Virus record (IMG/VR): IMGVR_UViG_3300044630_002818
Location: 1-32,826 of that record
Source of the DNA: a virus
Strand: one strand, 5' to 3'
Length of the DNA stretch: 32,826 bases
Position numbers and translations under genes: made by a program. Positions within the stretch are counted from its first letter, which is position 1; each line of letters opens with the position of its first letter. Under the pieces are notes generated by a model. That model worked only from the letters and a program-made list of their open reading frames with translations. It did not search any database and had not been told where the DNA came from. This document shows, one piece after another, positions 6,724 through 19,100 of this stretch.

Positions 6724-9700
6724 ATGAGCTCAACAGATAGACAAAACAGACTTTTATTAGCTGAGGATTGGAAGAAGATATATCAATCGTATCGAAATGC
6801 GGATTTTCAAAGTTATGATTTTGAAAATTTACGTAGAGTAATGATTGATTATATAAGACAGAATTACCCAGAAGATTTTAATGATTACATTGAAAGTTCT
6901 GAGTATCTAGCTCTTATTGATTTAGTTGCATTTTTAGGTCAAAGCATTGCATTTAGAGTAGATTTGAATGCTCGTGAAAACTTTTTGGAATTAGCGGAAC
7001 GTCGTGATAGCATTTTAAGATTGGCACGATTGATTAGTTATAATGCAAAAAGAAATATTCCTGCTCAAGGTCTGTTAAAATTTAATACTATTCAAACCAC
7101 TGAGAATGTGATCGATAGTAATGGAAGAAACTTATCTGGACAAATAATTACATGGAATGATCCATCAAATTCTAATTGGTATGATCAATTCTTTAAAGTT
7201 ATTAATGCAGCATTCTCTCCAAATCAACAATTTGGTAATCCATCTGATAGAGCTACAATCCAAGGAACTCCAACAGAGCAATATAGATTTGAATCATCTA
7301 ATGCTGATGTTCCAGTATATTCTTTTACTAAATCAATATCTGGAAGTACTATGAACTTTGAAATTACTAGTACAACATTTAATGGTCAGAATTATATATA
7401 TGAAGAATCTCCAAAAATATCTAATAAAATTGCTTGTGTATATAAAGACGATGGCAGGGGTTATGGTAGTGCTGGCACTGGATTTTATTTTAATTTTACA
7501 CAAGGTTCATTGAACACTGGAACATTTACAATAACTCAGCCTAGTTCAAACGAATCTATAGATATTGATTCACAAAACATTAATAATAATGATATATGGT
7601 TATATCGATTGGACGCTAATGGCAGTGAATCGGAATTATGGACTCAAGTTCCTAGTTTTGAGGGTAATAATATAATTTATAATAGCATTATAAAAAGTAT
7701 TAGAAATATATACGGTGTTACAACACGGGTTGGTGATTCAGTTAGTTTAACATTTAGTGATGGAACTTTTGGAAACTTACCGCTTGGTACATTTAGAACT
7801 TATTATAGAATAAGTAATGGATTGTCATATACAATAAACACACAAGATATAAAAAATGTGTCAATCGCAATCCCATATACTTCAGTTACCGGACAAATTG
7901 AAACTTTGTCGTTATCACTTAGTTTAGCTACCTCGGTATCCAATTCGGATGCATCTGAAACTAATACAAGTATTAAATCAAATGCTCCAGCAAACTATTA
8001 TACTCAAAATAGAATGATAACGGGTGAAGATTATAATATAAGTCCATTGAGTGTAAATCAACAAGTTCTCAAAGTTAAGTCAGTTAATAGAACATCAAGT
8101 GGTATTAGTAGATATTTTGATTTAGTTGATCCAACTGGAAAGTATAGTACTACAAACTTGTTTGCTGATGATGGTGTTTTATACACCGAAGCATATACAT
8201 CATCCACTAGATTTTCATATGCAACTAGAACAGATATAGAAGGTATTATTTATAATACTGTTTTAGATATAATTTCTAACAACGGCATCCGAAATTTTTA
8301 TTATTCAAATTACATAAATTATGTAACCACAAGTATGAATATACTATGGAATTCTGTGACAACTGATTACAATTCATCGACTGGTAATATAGGTAACATA
8401 TTAGATGGTGAAATTTACGCAGTTGGTAGTACAGTAAATACTTTATTAAAATATATCACACCAGGTGCATTAGTAAAATTTTCAGCCCCAACCGGACAAT
8501 ATTTTGATACTACCAATAATAATAAGTTGACTAATGGAGTCGCTACTCCATTGGGTGCAAAAACTGAAATATGGGCCGAGGTTGTATCGATAATTGATGA
8601 TGGTCGTGCTAATGGTACTGGTGTATTATCAGATGGAACAGGCCCAATTACTATGAATAGAGTTATACCAACTAATGCGATTATAACACAGATAATTCCA
8701 AAATGGAGAACATCACTTGATTCTGCAGTGGTTACAACCATGATCGATTTAATATTCGCTAATAAGCCATTTGGGTTAAGATATGATGCATCAACACAAG
8801 CGTGGAAAGTTATATTTGAAACAAATTTAGATACATCTTCGAATTTTTCATTGTTAAAACAAGGTATCGTTACTAATACTCAACAGGATTCTAGTTGGAT
8901 ATTATTATTCACAACTGATAATGAATACTACACAATTACTAGTCGTGAATCAAGATATATTTTTGAAAGTGATAAACAATTAAGATTTTATTTTGATAGT
9001 AATTTAAAAATATATGATAGTAGAACTAATTCTATCATAAATGATAGAATTAATGTACTTGGGGTAAATAATCAACCTGATAGTACACAACCATTTACTA
9101 CCGATATAAAATGGGATATTGTATCTGAATATGTTGGATTAGATGGGTATGTCGATACTAAAAAAATTATAGTAACTTTTTCTGATACTGATTTCAATGG
9201 TGCAGTTGATAATCCTGAATCATTTTTAAATATAGTGGCTCCTTCTAATAATATATTAACAAAGTATATAGTTTTAGAAAAATATACAATATCAATTGGT
9301 CAAGAAGATTATCGATATGTTTCAAATTCAGACACCAAGGTTAAAATTTTGCAATCACAGACTGATGTTGGCTCATTGATTCAATACCAATCTGGACAAT
9401 ATTTTTATTTTATAGATACTGATGTAGTAAAACAATTAAAACTACCAGCTGGAACATTCACTCCAACGCTTGATTATAAAGTTTATTCTGGTCGAGATAA
9501 TTTAAAGTTTCAATATACTCATAGTGCAGATTATGATTCTAGAATAGATCCAGGGGTTAGTAACATCATGGATGTTTACATCTTGACCAAATCATATGAT
9601 ATATTATATAGACAATGGTTAAATGGTGCATCAGTGGATATGCCATTACCACCTAGTTCCGTTGAGTTATACAATACATTATCAACCAACTTAAATTTAA

Positions 9701-10182
9701 TTAAAGCAACATCGGATGAAATAGTATATCATCCAGTTAACTATAGAATATTATTTGGAAGTAAAGCAACTCCAGATTTACAAGCATCTTTTAAAGTTAT
9801 TAAAACTCAAGGTCAAGTTATATCTAATAATGATATCAAATCACAAGTCATAAGTGCCATTAATGAATTTTTTGCATTAGAAAACTGGGATTTTGGAGAT
9901 ACTTTTTATTTTTCAGAGTTATCGACTTATGTTATGAATAAGTTATCACCAAATATTTCAACTATAGTAATCGTTCCAAGACAGGGGACATTAAATTTTG
10001 GAAGTTTATTTGAAATTAAATCATTAAGTAATCAACTTTTTATCAACGGCGCAACTGTTGATGATATTGAAATCATAACTGGGATTACTACAAGCAATAT
10101 TAAATCTGTGAGTGGAACGGCGGTTGATTCGACCGTATCATCACAGCAATCAATAACAAGTTCATCATATGGGAGTAACTAA
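6724..10182 (+). CDS. 6: Baseplate wedge protein gp6, enlarged
   Basis: In T4, gp6 forms the inner baseplate ring and the core of each wedge with gp7. The N-terminus (residues 1-120) carries the strongest family signal: FENLRRVMIDYIRQNYPEDF, SEYLALIDLVAFLGQSIAFR and ARENFLELAERRDSILRLAR. Around residues 345-430 are baseplate-J-like strands (DGTFGNLPLGTFRTYYRISN, then NYYTQNRMITGEDYN). The end, residues about 1000-1110, has the C-terminal wedge pattern (AINEFFALENWDFGDTFYFS and STYVMNKLSPNI). At 1152 residues it is far longer than T4 gp6 (660), with most extra sequence between about 560 and 1000. Its stop overlaps the next start as TAATG. A 26-bp palindrome lies inside the gene at 9027-9052. 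Confidence 0.85.
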   Translation: MSSTDRQNRLLLAEDWKKIYQSYRNADFQSYDFENLRRVMIDYIRQNYPEDFNDYIESSEYLALIDLVAFLGQSIAFRVDLNARENFLELAERRDSILRLARLISYNAKRNIPAQGLLKFNTIQTTENVIDSNGRNLSGQIITWNDPSNSNWYDQFFKVINAAFSPNQQFGNPSDRATIQGTPTEQYRFESSNADVPVYSFTKSISGSTMNFEITSTTFNGQNYIYEESPKISNKIACVYKDDGRGYGSAGTGFYFNFTQGSLNTGTFTITQPSSNESIDIDSQNINNNDIWLYRLDANGSESELWTQVPSFEGNNIIYNSIIKSIRNIYGVTTRVGDSVSLTFSDGTFGNLPLGTFRTYYRISNGLSYTINTQDIKNVSIAIPYTSVTGQIETLSLSLSLATSVSNSDASETNTSIKSNAPANYYTQNRMITGEDYNISPLSVNQQVLKVKSVNRTSSGISRYFDLVDPTGKYSTTNLFADDGVLYTEAYTSSTRFSYATRTDIEGIIYNTVLDIISNNGIRNFYYSNYINYVTTSMNILWNSVTTDYNSSTGNIGNILDGEIYAVGSTVNTLLKYITPGALVKFSAPTGQYFDTTNNNKLTNGVATPLGAKTEIWAEVVSIIDDGRANGTGVLSDGTGPITMNRVIPTNAIITQIIPKWRTSLDSAVVTTMIDLIFANKPFGLRYDASTQAWKVIFETNLDTSSNFSLLKQGIVTNTQQDSSWILLFTTDNEYYTITSRESRYIFESDKQLRFYFDSNLKIYDSRTNSIINDRINVLGVNNQPDSTQPFTTDIKWDIVSEYVGLDGYVDTKKIIVTFSDTDFNGAVDNPESFLNIVAPSNNILTKYIVLEKYTISIGQEDYRYVSNSDTKVKILQSQTDVGSLIQYQSGQYFYFIDTDVVKQLKLPAGTFTPTLDYKVYSGRDNLKFQYTHSADYDSRIDPGVSNIMDVYILTKSYDILYRQWLNGASVDMPLPPSSVELYNTLSTNLNLIKATSDEIVYHPVNYRILFGSKATPDLQASFKVIKTQGQVISNNDIKSQVISAINEFFALENWDFGDTFYFSELSTYVMNKLSPNISTIVIVPRQGTLNFGSLFEIKSLSNQLFINGATVDDIEIITGITTSNIKSVSGTAVDSTVSSQQSITSSSYGSN
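9027..9052. repeat. Perfect 12-bp inverted repeat with 2-nt centre inside gp6
   Basis: TAATTCTATCAT (9027-9038) is followed by AA and its exact reverse complement (9041-9052). It encodes ordinary gp6 residues around NSIINDRIN. It is AT-rich and has no T-tract, so a terminator role is unlikely. Confidence 0.5.
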
Positions 10183-13100
10183 TGGCTGATAGCACAAAAC
10201 CAAACGCCAGTAATAACATTTCTTCAACCTTTTTACCAAGAATCTATGCAACTGATTTTAATAAAAAGTTTTTACAAGCTACAATGGATCAATTAATTAA
10301 ACCTGGCACTGTTAAAAAAGTAAATGGTTATATTGGTCGTAGAAATGCTAAAGCAACTTCTGGGGAAGATATATTTGTTTCTGCTACTGATACAGTTCGA
10401 CAAAATTATCAATTAGAGCCTGGATTAGTTATTAAAGATACGTTGAACAACACTACCTTGTTTAAAGATTATATTGATTATATCAATCAATTAGACGTAT
10501 TTGGTAGTGATGTATCAAACCATTCTAGAATTAATAAAGAAGAATTTTACAGTTGGGATCCACATATTGATTGGGATAAAATATCGAACTTTCAAAATTA
10601 TTATTGGTTACCATATGGACCAGATGTAGTTAGAATATATGGGCAGAAACATGCTATAGAAAGTACTTACACTGTAAACATAGAATCTGAAGGCGACAAT
10701 AATACATATATATTCACCCCAAATGGATTGGATAGAAATCCAGTACTTACTTTATTCAAAGGACAAACATACAATTTTGAAATAACAAGTCCTGGAAATC
10801 CATTTAGTTTCAAAACACATAGAAGTTCTGGTTCTAGTAATAGATATACTAATATAGGGATGAAAAATAATACTATAGAAACTGGTACTATAACTTTTAC
10901 AGTTCCGCATGATGCACCATCTGTATTATATTATCAAAGTGAAAATGATACTGATTTAGGTGGAGTAATTCACATTTTATCGATTGAAGAAAATTCATAT
11001 ATCAATGTAGAAACTGAGATATTAGGTAAAAAAACATACAAATTACCAGACGGGACACCGTTAAGTAATGGCATGAAAGTTACATTTGGTGGAAATGTAG
11101 AACCTTCTGAATATTCTACTGGAAAATATTATGTTGAAGGTATTGGGTCTTCGATAAGATTGGTTAATGAATCTGTATTAGAGATGACAAGTTCTTATAC
11201 ATCATCAGTTAATGTTGAATTTGATACAACACCTTTTGATAAATTGCCATTCAATGATGCATTATCATATGCAGGGCAGCCAGATTACATTGTTATTAAT
11301 AGAGCTAGTAGAGATCATAATCCTTGGTCTAGATATAATAGATGGTTCCATAAAGATACTATAGAATCGAGTGCTAGATTCAATAATAAAATAGCTGACT
11401 TAGATCAATCAGCAAGAGCAAACCGTGCAATTATTGAATTTGAAGCTGATATAAGATTATTTAATTTTGGAACAACTGCTATTAATGATGTTGATCTTAT
11501 AGATACATATACAACTGATATATTTTCAACAATTGAAGGATCACATGGGTATAACATTGATGGTGTGGATTTACTAGCTGGTCATAGAATTCTAGCAGCA
11601 GCTGATACAGATCCATTAGTTAAAAATAAAATATATGAAGTAGAAATTTTAGATTTTGAACATCTATCATTGAATGGTGTATCCTTATCAAAAATTATTC
11701 ATTTGGTTGAAGTTAGCACACCGACTATTGATCAAGTGGTTTTAATTCATTCAGGTGTTAAAAATCAAGGGGAAATGTATTGGTTCAATGGTGATAATTG
11801 GGTTAAAACACAGCAAAAAACATCATTAAATCAACCACCATTATTTGATGTTGTTGATGACACTGGTGTTAGTTATAGTGATATTAATACCTTTACTGGC
11901 TCTACTTTTAGTGGAACTAAGTTATTTTCATATAAGATTGGATCAGGACCAGCTGACTCAGTTCTAGGATTCCCATTATCATATAAAAATATTAATAATA
12001 TAGGTGATATTGTTTTTAATTTTAACTTAATCTCAGACACCTTTATATATAAAGAACTATCAACAGTTATTAATAAAAAAATTAATGTTGGATATTTATC
12101 AAAAATGGATTATGCTGGGAATACTGAATATGTAAATGGCTGGCAAAAAAATACAATTGATAACACACAAGCTGCGATTAGAATTTATAAATCAACCACT
12201 CAATTAAATGATTTTCAAATTGATATATTTGATAATATTAATGAGTTGGATGATTTAACCATAAAAGTATATGTAAATGGTACTAGATTGGATAATTCTA
12301 AATGGCAGATAATTGATGGTCCAACATATAAAGTCGTGCAGTTAGATACCGATGTAATGCCAACAGATATATTAACTATTAGAGCATTTGCAGCACAGGG
12401 AATTAATGGGAACGGGTACTATGAAATACCATTAAATCTCCAGAACAATCCAATGAATGATGAGATGACTGATTTTACACTTGGTGAAGTTATTGATCAT
12501 GTAAATTCAATTGTTGATAATTTATCAAACTTTTCTGGTGATTTCCCAGGCACTAGTAATTTAAGAGATTTGGGTAATATATCACAATATGGTACTCGAT
12601 TCATACAACACAGCGGTCCAGCAAGTTTATCTTTATACCATATAACAACTGAAACTAACAATATTATAAGATCAATAGAAAAAAGTAGAGATGATTATGG
12701 TAATTTTAAACGAAATTTTATTAAAATTGCTGAACGTACAGGGGTAGACATTGATGTAATAACACATATAGATCTAATATTGGATAAAATTAACAAAGAT
12801 AAACCGAATACTTTTCCTTATTATTTTAGTGATATGGTTCCATATGGTGCTAGTATAAAAACCACAATACAAGTAGTTGATTATAGAATAAAACTTTATC
12901 CATTAACAACTGTATTCACAACAGAAACATTATCTAATAAAGCTGTAATTATATATGTTAACAACGAGCAATTATTACATAGTCGTGATTACTATTTTGA
13001 TGGACAAGGATTCGTTGTTATAACATCAAAATTGATCAATGATGATATTATAACAATTTATGAGTATGAAAATACCGATGGATGTTTTGTTCCTGAAACA

Positions 13101-16100
13101 CCAACAAAGCTAGGACTATTTCCAAAATATCAACCAATGATATATCTTGATACTAGTTTTATAACACCACGATGGATGATTCAAGGACACGATGGTAGTC
13201 AAGTATTGGCATATGGAACATATGATGCTAATGGTACTCCTGATTACCGTGATGCATTGTTATTAGAATTGGAAAAACGTATTTACAACAATATTAAAGT
13301 ACAATACGATATAACAATATTTGATTTAAATGATACCATTCCAGGATATAACAGAAAAACCGACTATAGTTTATCAGAATTCAATACAGTTTTAGCTCCT
13401 AATTTTTATAAATGGACATCATTAATAGATCGAGATTTTTCAAAACCATTGAGCTTTGATAGAAGTAATTCATTCACTTATAACTATTCAGGGCATTCAG
13501 CACCAGATGGAAGTAACGTTCCAGGATATTGGCGTGGGGTATATAAATGGATTTTAGATACTGATAGACCGCACCTGTGCCCGTGGGAGATGCTAGGATT
13601 TACTGAAGAACCATATTGGTGGACAGATGTATATGGACCTGCGCCGTATACTAGTAATAATTTTGTATTGTGGGATGACATTAGCAATGGCTATGTAAAA
13701 GAACCAGGTAAGCCTACTATTAGATTGGAAAAGTATGCTAAACCATTTATAACAAACCATATACCAGTAGATGAATATGGTGCATTGGTGAGTCCTATTA
13801 TGTCTGATTTGGCAAATGGGATCATAACTGAATCAATTGGTGGTGATTTTGTGTTTGGTGATAGCAGCCCAATTGAATCAGCATGGAGACGTAGTTCATA
13901 CTACTCATTTGGGATTTTAATTACTGTATTATTATTAAACCCAAATAAATCTATCGGAGTATTATTAGATCGTTCTAGGATTATTAGAAATAAAACAGGA
14001 CAACTAGTATATAAAGACACAGGATTACGAATCAAACCAAGTGATATTGTACTACCAAGTATTCAATCTAGTAATACTAGAGAACAGACTGCTGGCATAA
14101 TAAATTATTTAGTTAATTATATTTTAAGTGATAATTTAAAATCATATACGCAATATCAATATGATTTAACCAATATTTCAGCTAGAATATCGCATAGACT
14201 TGGATCTTTTACAAGTAAAGAAAAATTCAATTTATTATTAGATTCCAAGACCCCATTGTCAACTGGTAGTGTTTTTGTACCGCAAGAAAATTATGATATA
14301 ATTTTGAATAGTTCAAATCCTATTAAAAAAATTACATATAGTGGTGTAATTGTTACCAAAATGGCTGATGGATTTGAAGTTAAAGGATATAGTAAAACCA
14401 CTCCATATTTCAAATATTATGCATGGCAACAATCAGGAATTACAATAAATGTTGGTGGTATATCAGAAAGTTATCTACAATGGACATCAAATCAACAATA
14501 TTCTGCTGGTAAAATTGTAAATTATAATGGAAAATATTATAGAGTAAAATCATTACATACAACTGGTACAACATTTGACCAATCATATTATCAAGTATTA
14601 GCTGAATTGCCTATTATAGGTGGTAAAGATGCAATTCTAAGAAAACGTTGGGATAGAGAATCGGCATTAATTATTCCGTATAATACTAAATTTAGAACTA
14701 CACAAGAAGTAGTAGATTTTTTACAAGGTTATGGTGAATATTTAAAAGATCAAGGATTTATTTTTGATGATTTTAATACTAATATAGCCAGTGTAACTAA
14801 CTGGGAAACCAGTGCGAAAGAATTTTTATTCTGGACTACTCAAAATTGGTCAACTGGGCAAGATAAATGGGATGAATGGGATGCTGATGTATTAGTATCA
14901 TATGGATCAATAGTGCGATATAACGGTGATTATTATCGTGCAATCAGAAATTCTCAATCATCTATATTCAACGAACATGATTTTGCAAAATTGGATGGGT
15001 TGAGTTCTATTGGAAGTTCGGTGATTTCATTAAGTCCAGCTGCTGAAAAATTAACATTTAGTTCACCATTATCAGTTGTTGATGATATTACCAATTCATT
15101 TAATGGATATGAAATATATCGCGTAGATGGTCAAGCTATACCATATAACTTCTTGAATTCGTATAGAGAAGATAATGCAGTTAGTTATACACCACAGGGT
15201 GATGACGGTATTTATGGCGCTACCTTTTACTTAGTTCAAAAAGAGCAAGTTGTTATTCTAGATAATTCTACAATGTTTAATGACACCATATATAATCCAG
15301 AAAGTGGATATAAACAAGATAGAATAAAAGTATCTGGATATCTTAGTATTGGTTGGTATGGTGCATTTGATGTGCCTGGTTTTATCTTTGATCAAGCTAA
15401 AATACAAGATTGGGAAGCATGGAAAGATTATGCGCTTGGTGATATTGTAAAATATAAAGAATTTTATTATAGTTCTAGTAAATTTATAAATGGTACTAAT
15501 GAATTTAATCATACGTTATGGATTAAACTAGATAAAAAACCTGAAGCAGCGTTACTTCCAAATTGGAATTACAAAGCCAGTCAATTTGAAGATTTTTATA
15601 GTTTGGATAGCGATAACTTTGATATAACACAACAAAAAATGGCACAACATTTGATTGGATATCAAAAACGTCAATATTTAGAAAATATTATTCAAGATGA
15701 TGTTAGTGAGTTTAAATTTTATCAAGGAATGATACTTGAAAAAGGGACTCAAAATGTATTGAATAAACTTTTTGATGTATTAAGTGCCGATAACCAAGAA
15801 AGTTTGAAATTTAACGAAGAATGGGCAGTTCGGGTTGGTCAATATGGCGCTAGTAATTCATATGAAAATATTGAATTTATTTTAGATGAATCACTATTCA
15901 AAAATAATCCACAAGGAATTGAGTTGGTGAATAAAATTGATACCACTTCTGTTGATTTTATTATAAGACAATCACAAAATGATGTATATTTAAAACCAGT
16001 TGGATACAATTCAAATCCATGGCCAATGTTAACATCTAAAAAACCATTTTTAAGAACTTCTGGGTATGTGAGAGAAGATGAAGTATTAGTTAGCTTAAAA

Positions 16101-19100
16101 TCAATTGATGATATTTTAACACAAGATATTACAAATTTTTCTAATGGTGATTACGTATGGTGCTCATTTGATATAAACGGATGGAATGTTTATAGATATA
16201 CAGATGCAAATATTGTAATTAATGATATTACTTATAGCAATAATAAATTAACTATTACTGCTGATTCATTAATTTCATTACCTATTGGATCTTATATTGG
16301 GATTAGAGAAAACATAAAAGTTGATGGTACATATATAACAACTGGTATAAGTGGATTTTATAAAATTTCCGATGTTAAACTAAATGTATTAACGATTGAC
16401 GTAATTGGATTGCAGATAGATCTACCATATGAAAATAATAAAAATACCATAATTTATTCATTTATAAGTCAACGTGTTGATTCTATAGATAATATTGATT
16501 TAAAACTACCAAAAGTATTAAAGGAAAATGAGTTATTATGGACTGATGACAATGGAACAGGAATGTGGTCAACATGGGAATACTCTCAGGTTTACACACG
16601 TACTACCCATTTATATAGAAATCCAAGTAATAACTTGAAATATGGTAAGGTAATTTCAATAAATTCAGATGCTAGATTACTTGCGACTACCTTAGAAACT
16701 GGAGAAGTTATAACATATGATAGAGGAAGTAGTACTGGCCCATGGGTACAACGTCAAATCATTGAAACTCCATTTATAACCCCGGATGTTGACCATGTAA
16801 ATCCTAATGATGTTTCAAATATTGCAAATGTTATTGCAATGTCTATTGATAATAGATGGATGGCAACCGGATCTCCTAACACTAGTAATGGTTCATATCA
16901 AACGAATGGATTTATTAATGCTATTGATGAACAGTTAAATGCATCAAGTATTGTTAATCATGGTGTGATATCGTTATATGAAAAAGATATTAATAATATC
17001 TATACACTAGTCGCAACCATTTTAAGTCCAAACCCAACTCAGAATGAAAAATTTGGTTCAAGTTTATTTTTTGGTATTAATTGCTTATATGTTGGTGCTG
17101 AGTATGGAAATGGTACTGTGTATAAATTAGAATATTCTAATACAGAATGGGTATCTGCATACTATGATGAAATAGGAAGCAAAGGAACCACAATAAAATT
17201 ATCTACAGTATCGGGAATACTACCTGGAATGAAAGTAACTGGTATTGGATTTACAAAATCACAAACCGTAGTAAGTGTAGATTCTGTTAATAAAACCATA
17301 TTATTAAACCTAGAACCTGATTCAACCCCAACTGGAATTATTAAGTTTATTACAACTGAATGGAAATATAATACATCAAAAACAAAACATGGTACTAATA
17401 CAAATAGTGGATATGGCAATAAAATAGTTGGTACTGTTGATGGATCTACTCTTTTAATTTCAGCTCCTGGTAACATTGATTTACCTGGTAAAGTATTTGT
17501 ATATGAAAATGATGTATTGGCACAAACAATTGGTGGAACTAATGCATATTTTGGAAAAGATATAACTATTTCATCATCTGGTGAATATATTTCTATTTCA
17601 GACATTTTATTTGATGGTGATAAAAATAATGAAGGTAAAGTTATTGTTTATAAAAACAATGGTATTGAGTATGAATTATATCAATCATTAATAAACAATA
17701 ACATAGAAGTATCTGGATATTTTGGTACTAAATTATTATTTACAAATGATTATAAAACATTATTGGTTTATAGTAAAAATGCTGACACTCAGGTGAAATG
17801 TAATTTTATAGATGATACTACATTTGATGATAAAACTACCATATTTATTGATGAAAATAATTTAGATAGTGGAAGAATTGATGTTTATAACAATTATGGG
17901 TCTAAGTGGGTTTTTAGTGAAAGCTTAGAAATGACTGATTCTGAGGTTGATGGATATGGCACTGTCCTGACTGCCTCAAATAATAATATTTTAGTTAGTT
18001 CACCATATGCTTTTTCTAATAATATAAAAGCTGGAGTAATATATGAATATAAAAAACAACCAAATGTATATAGTTGGAAAATTAAACATAGTGAAATATT
18101 AATTCCAGACGTTAAAAAAATAAAACAGGCGTTCTTATATAATAAATCAACCAATGAATTAATAAAATACTTGGATATAATTGATCCATTAAATGGTAAA
18201 ATAGCAGGTATTGCTGAATCGGAAATAAAATATAAAGTTTTCTATGATCCAGCGATATACACAGTTGGGACATCAACTGTGAATGTTGATGATGGTATGG
18301 CATGGACTACTAAAAATATTGGAACATTATGGTGGGATTTGAGAACTTCAAAATTCATTGATAGTAATGATAATGATGTTGTTTATAGAAACAGTACATG
18401 GAGTACATTAGCAACTGGTGCATCTGTTGATATCTATGAATGGGTTGAATCAAAATATCTTCCATCTGACTGGGATTTACAAGCTGATACTGAGGTTGGG
18501 TTGACTATTGGTATGAGTGGTAAATCATTATATGGAGATGCAGCATACAGTATAAAACGAAAGTATGATAATGTTAGTAAAACATTTAAAAATACATATT
18601 ACTATTGGGTTAAAAATAAAAAAACTACACCTAATACAACTGGTAGATATATTTCTGCCCAAGATATATCTAGTTTAATATCAAACCCACGTGGGGAAGG
18701 ATATCAATATCTTGCATTGACTGGTTCTAATTCATTTAGCTTGGTTAATGTAAAATCATTATTAAATGATAAAAACGTTGTATTATCAGTTGAATATTGG
18801 TTAGTTGAAAACAGTGAGAATAATATTCATTCACAGTGGAAAATGTTGAGTACAGATGTTAATAGTACCATACCTTCACAATTGGAAAAAAAATGGATTG
18901 ATAGTCTATGTGGAAAGGATGAACAGGAAAGAGTAATACCTGATACAACATTGCCATTAAAATTACGCTATGGGGTTGAATTTAGACCTAATCAAAGCAT
19001 GTTTATAAATCGATACGAGGCATTAAAACAATATGTTGAACAGACCAATTTAATATTAAAATCTAGATTAATCACTGAAACACGCGATATTAGTAACCTA

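Noticed and set aside
17162-17605. Minus-strand open frame of 147 codons inside the giant gene, and other antisense frames such as 8415-8741 and 24884-25276
   Set aside because: They are shadows of strong sense genes with no ribosome sites, promoters or recognisable motifs. Long shadow frames are expected opposite this codon usage.
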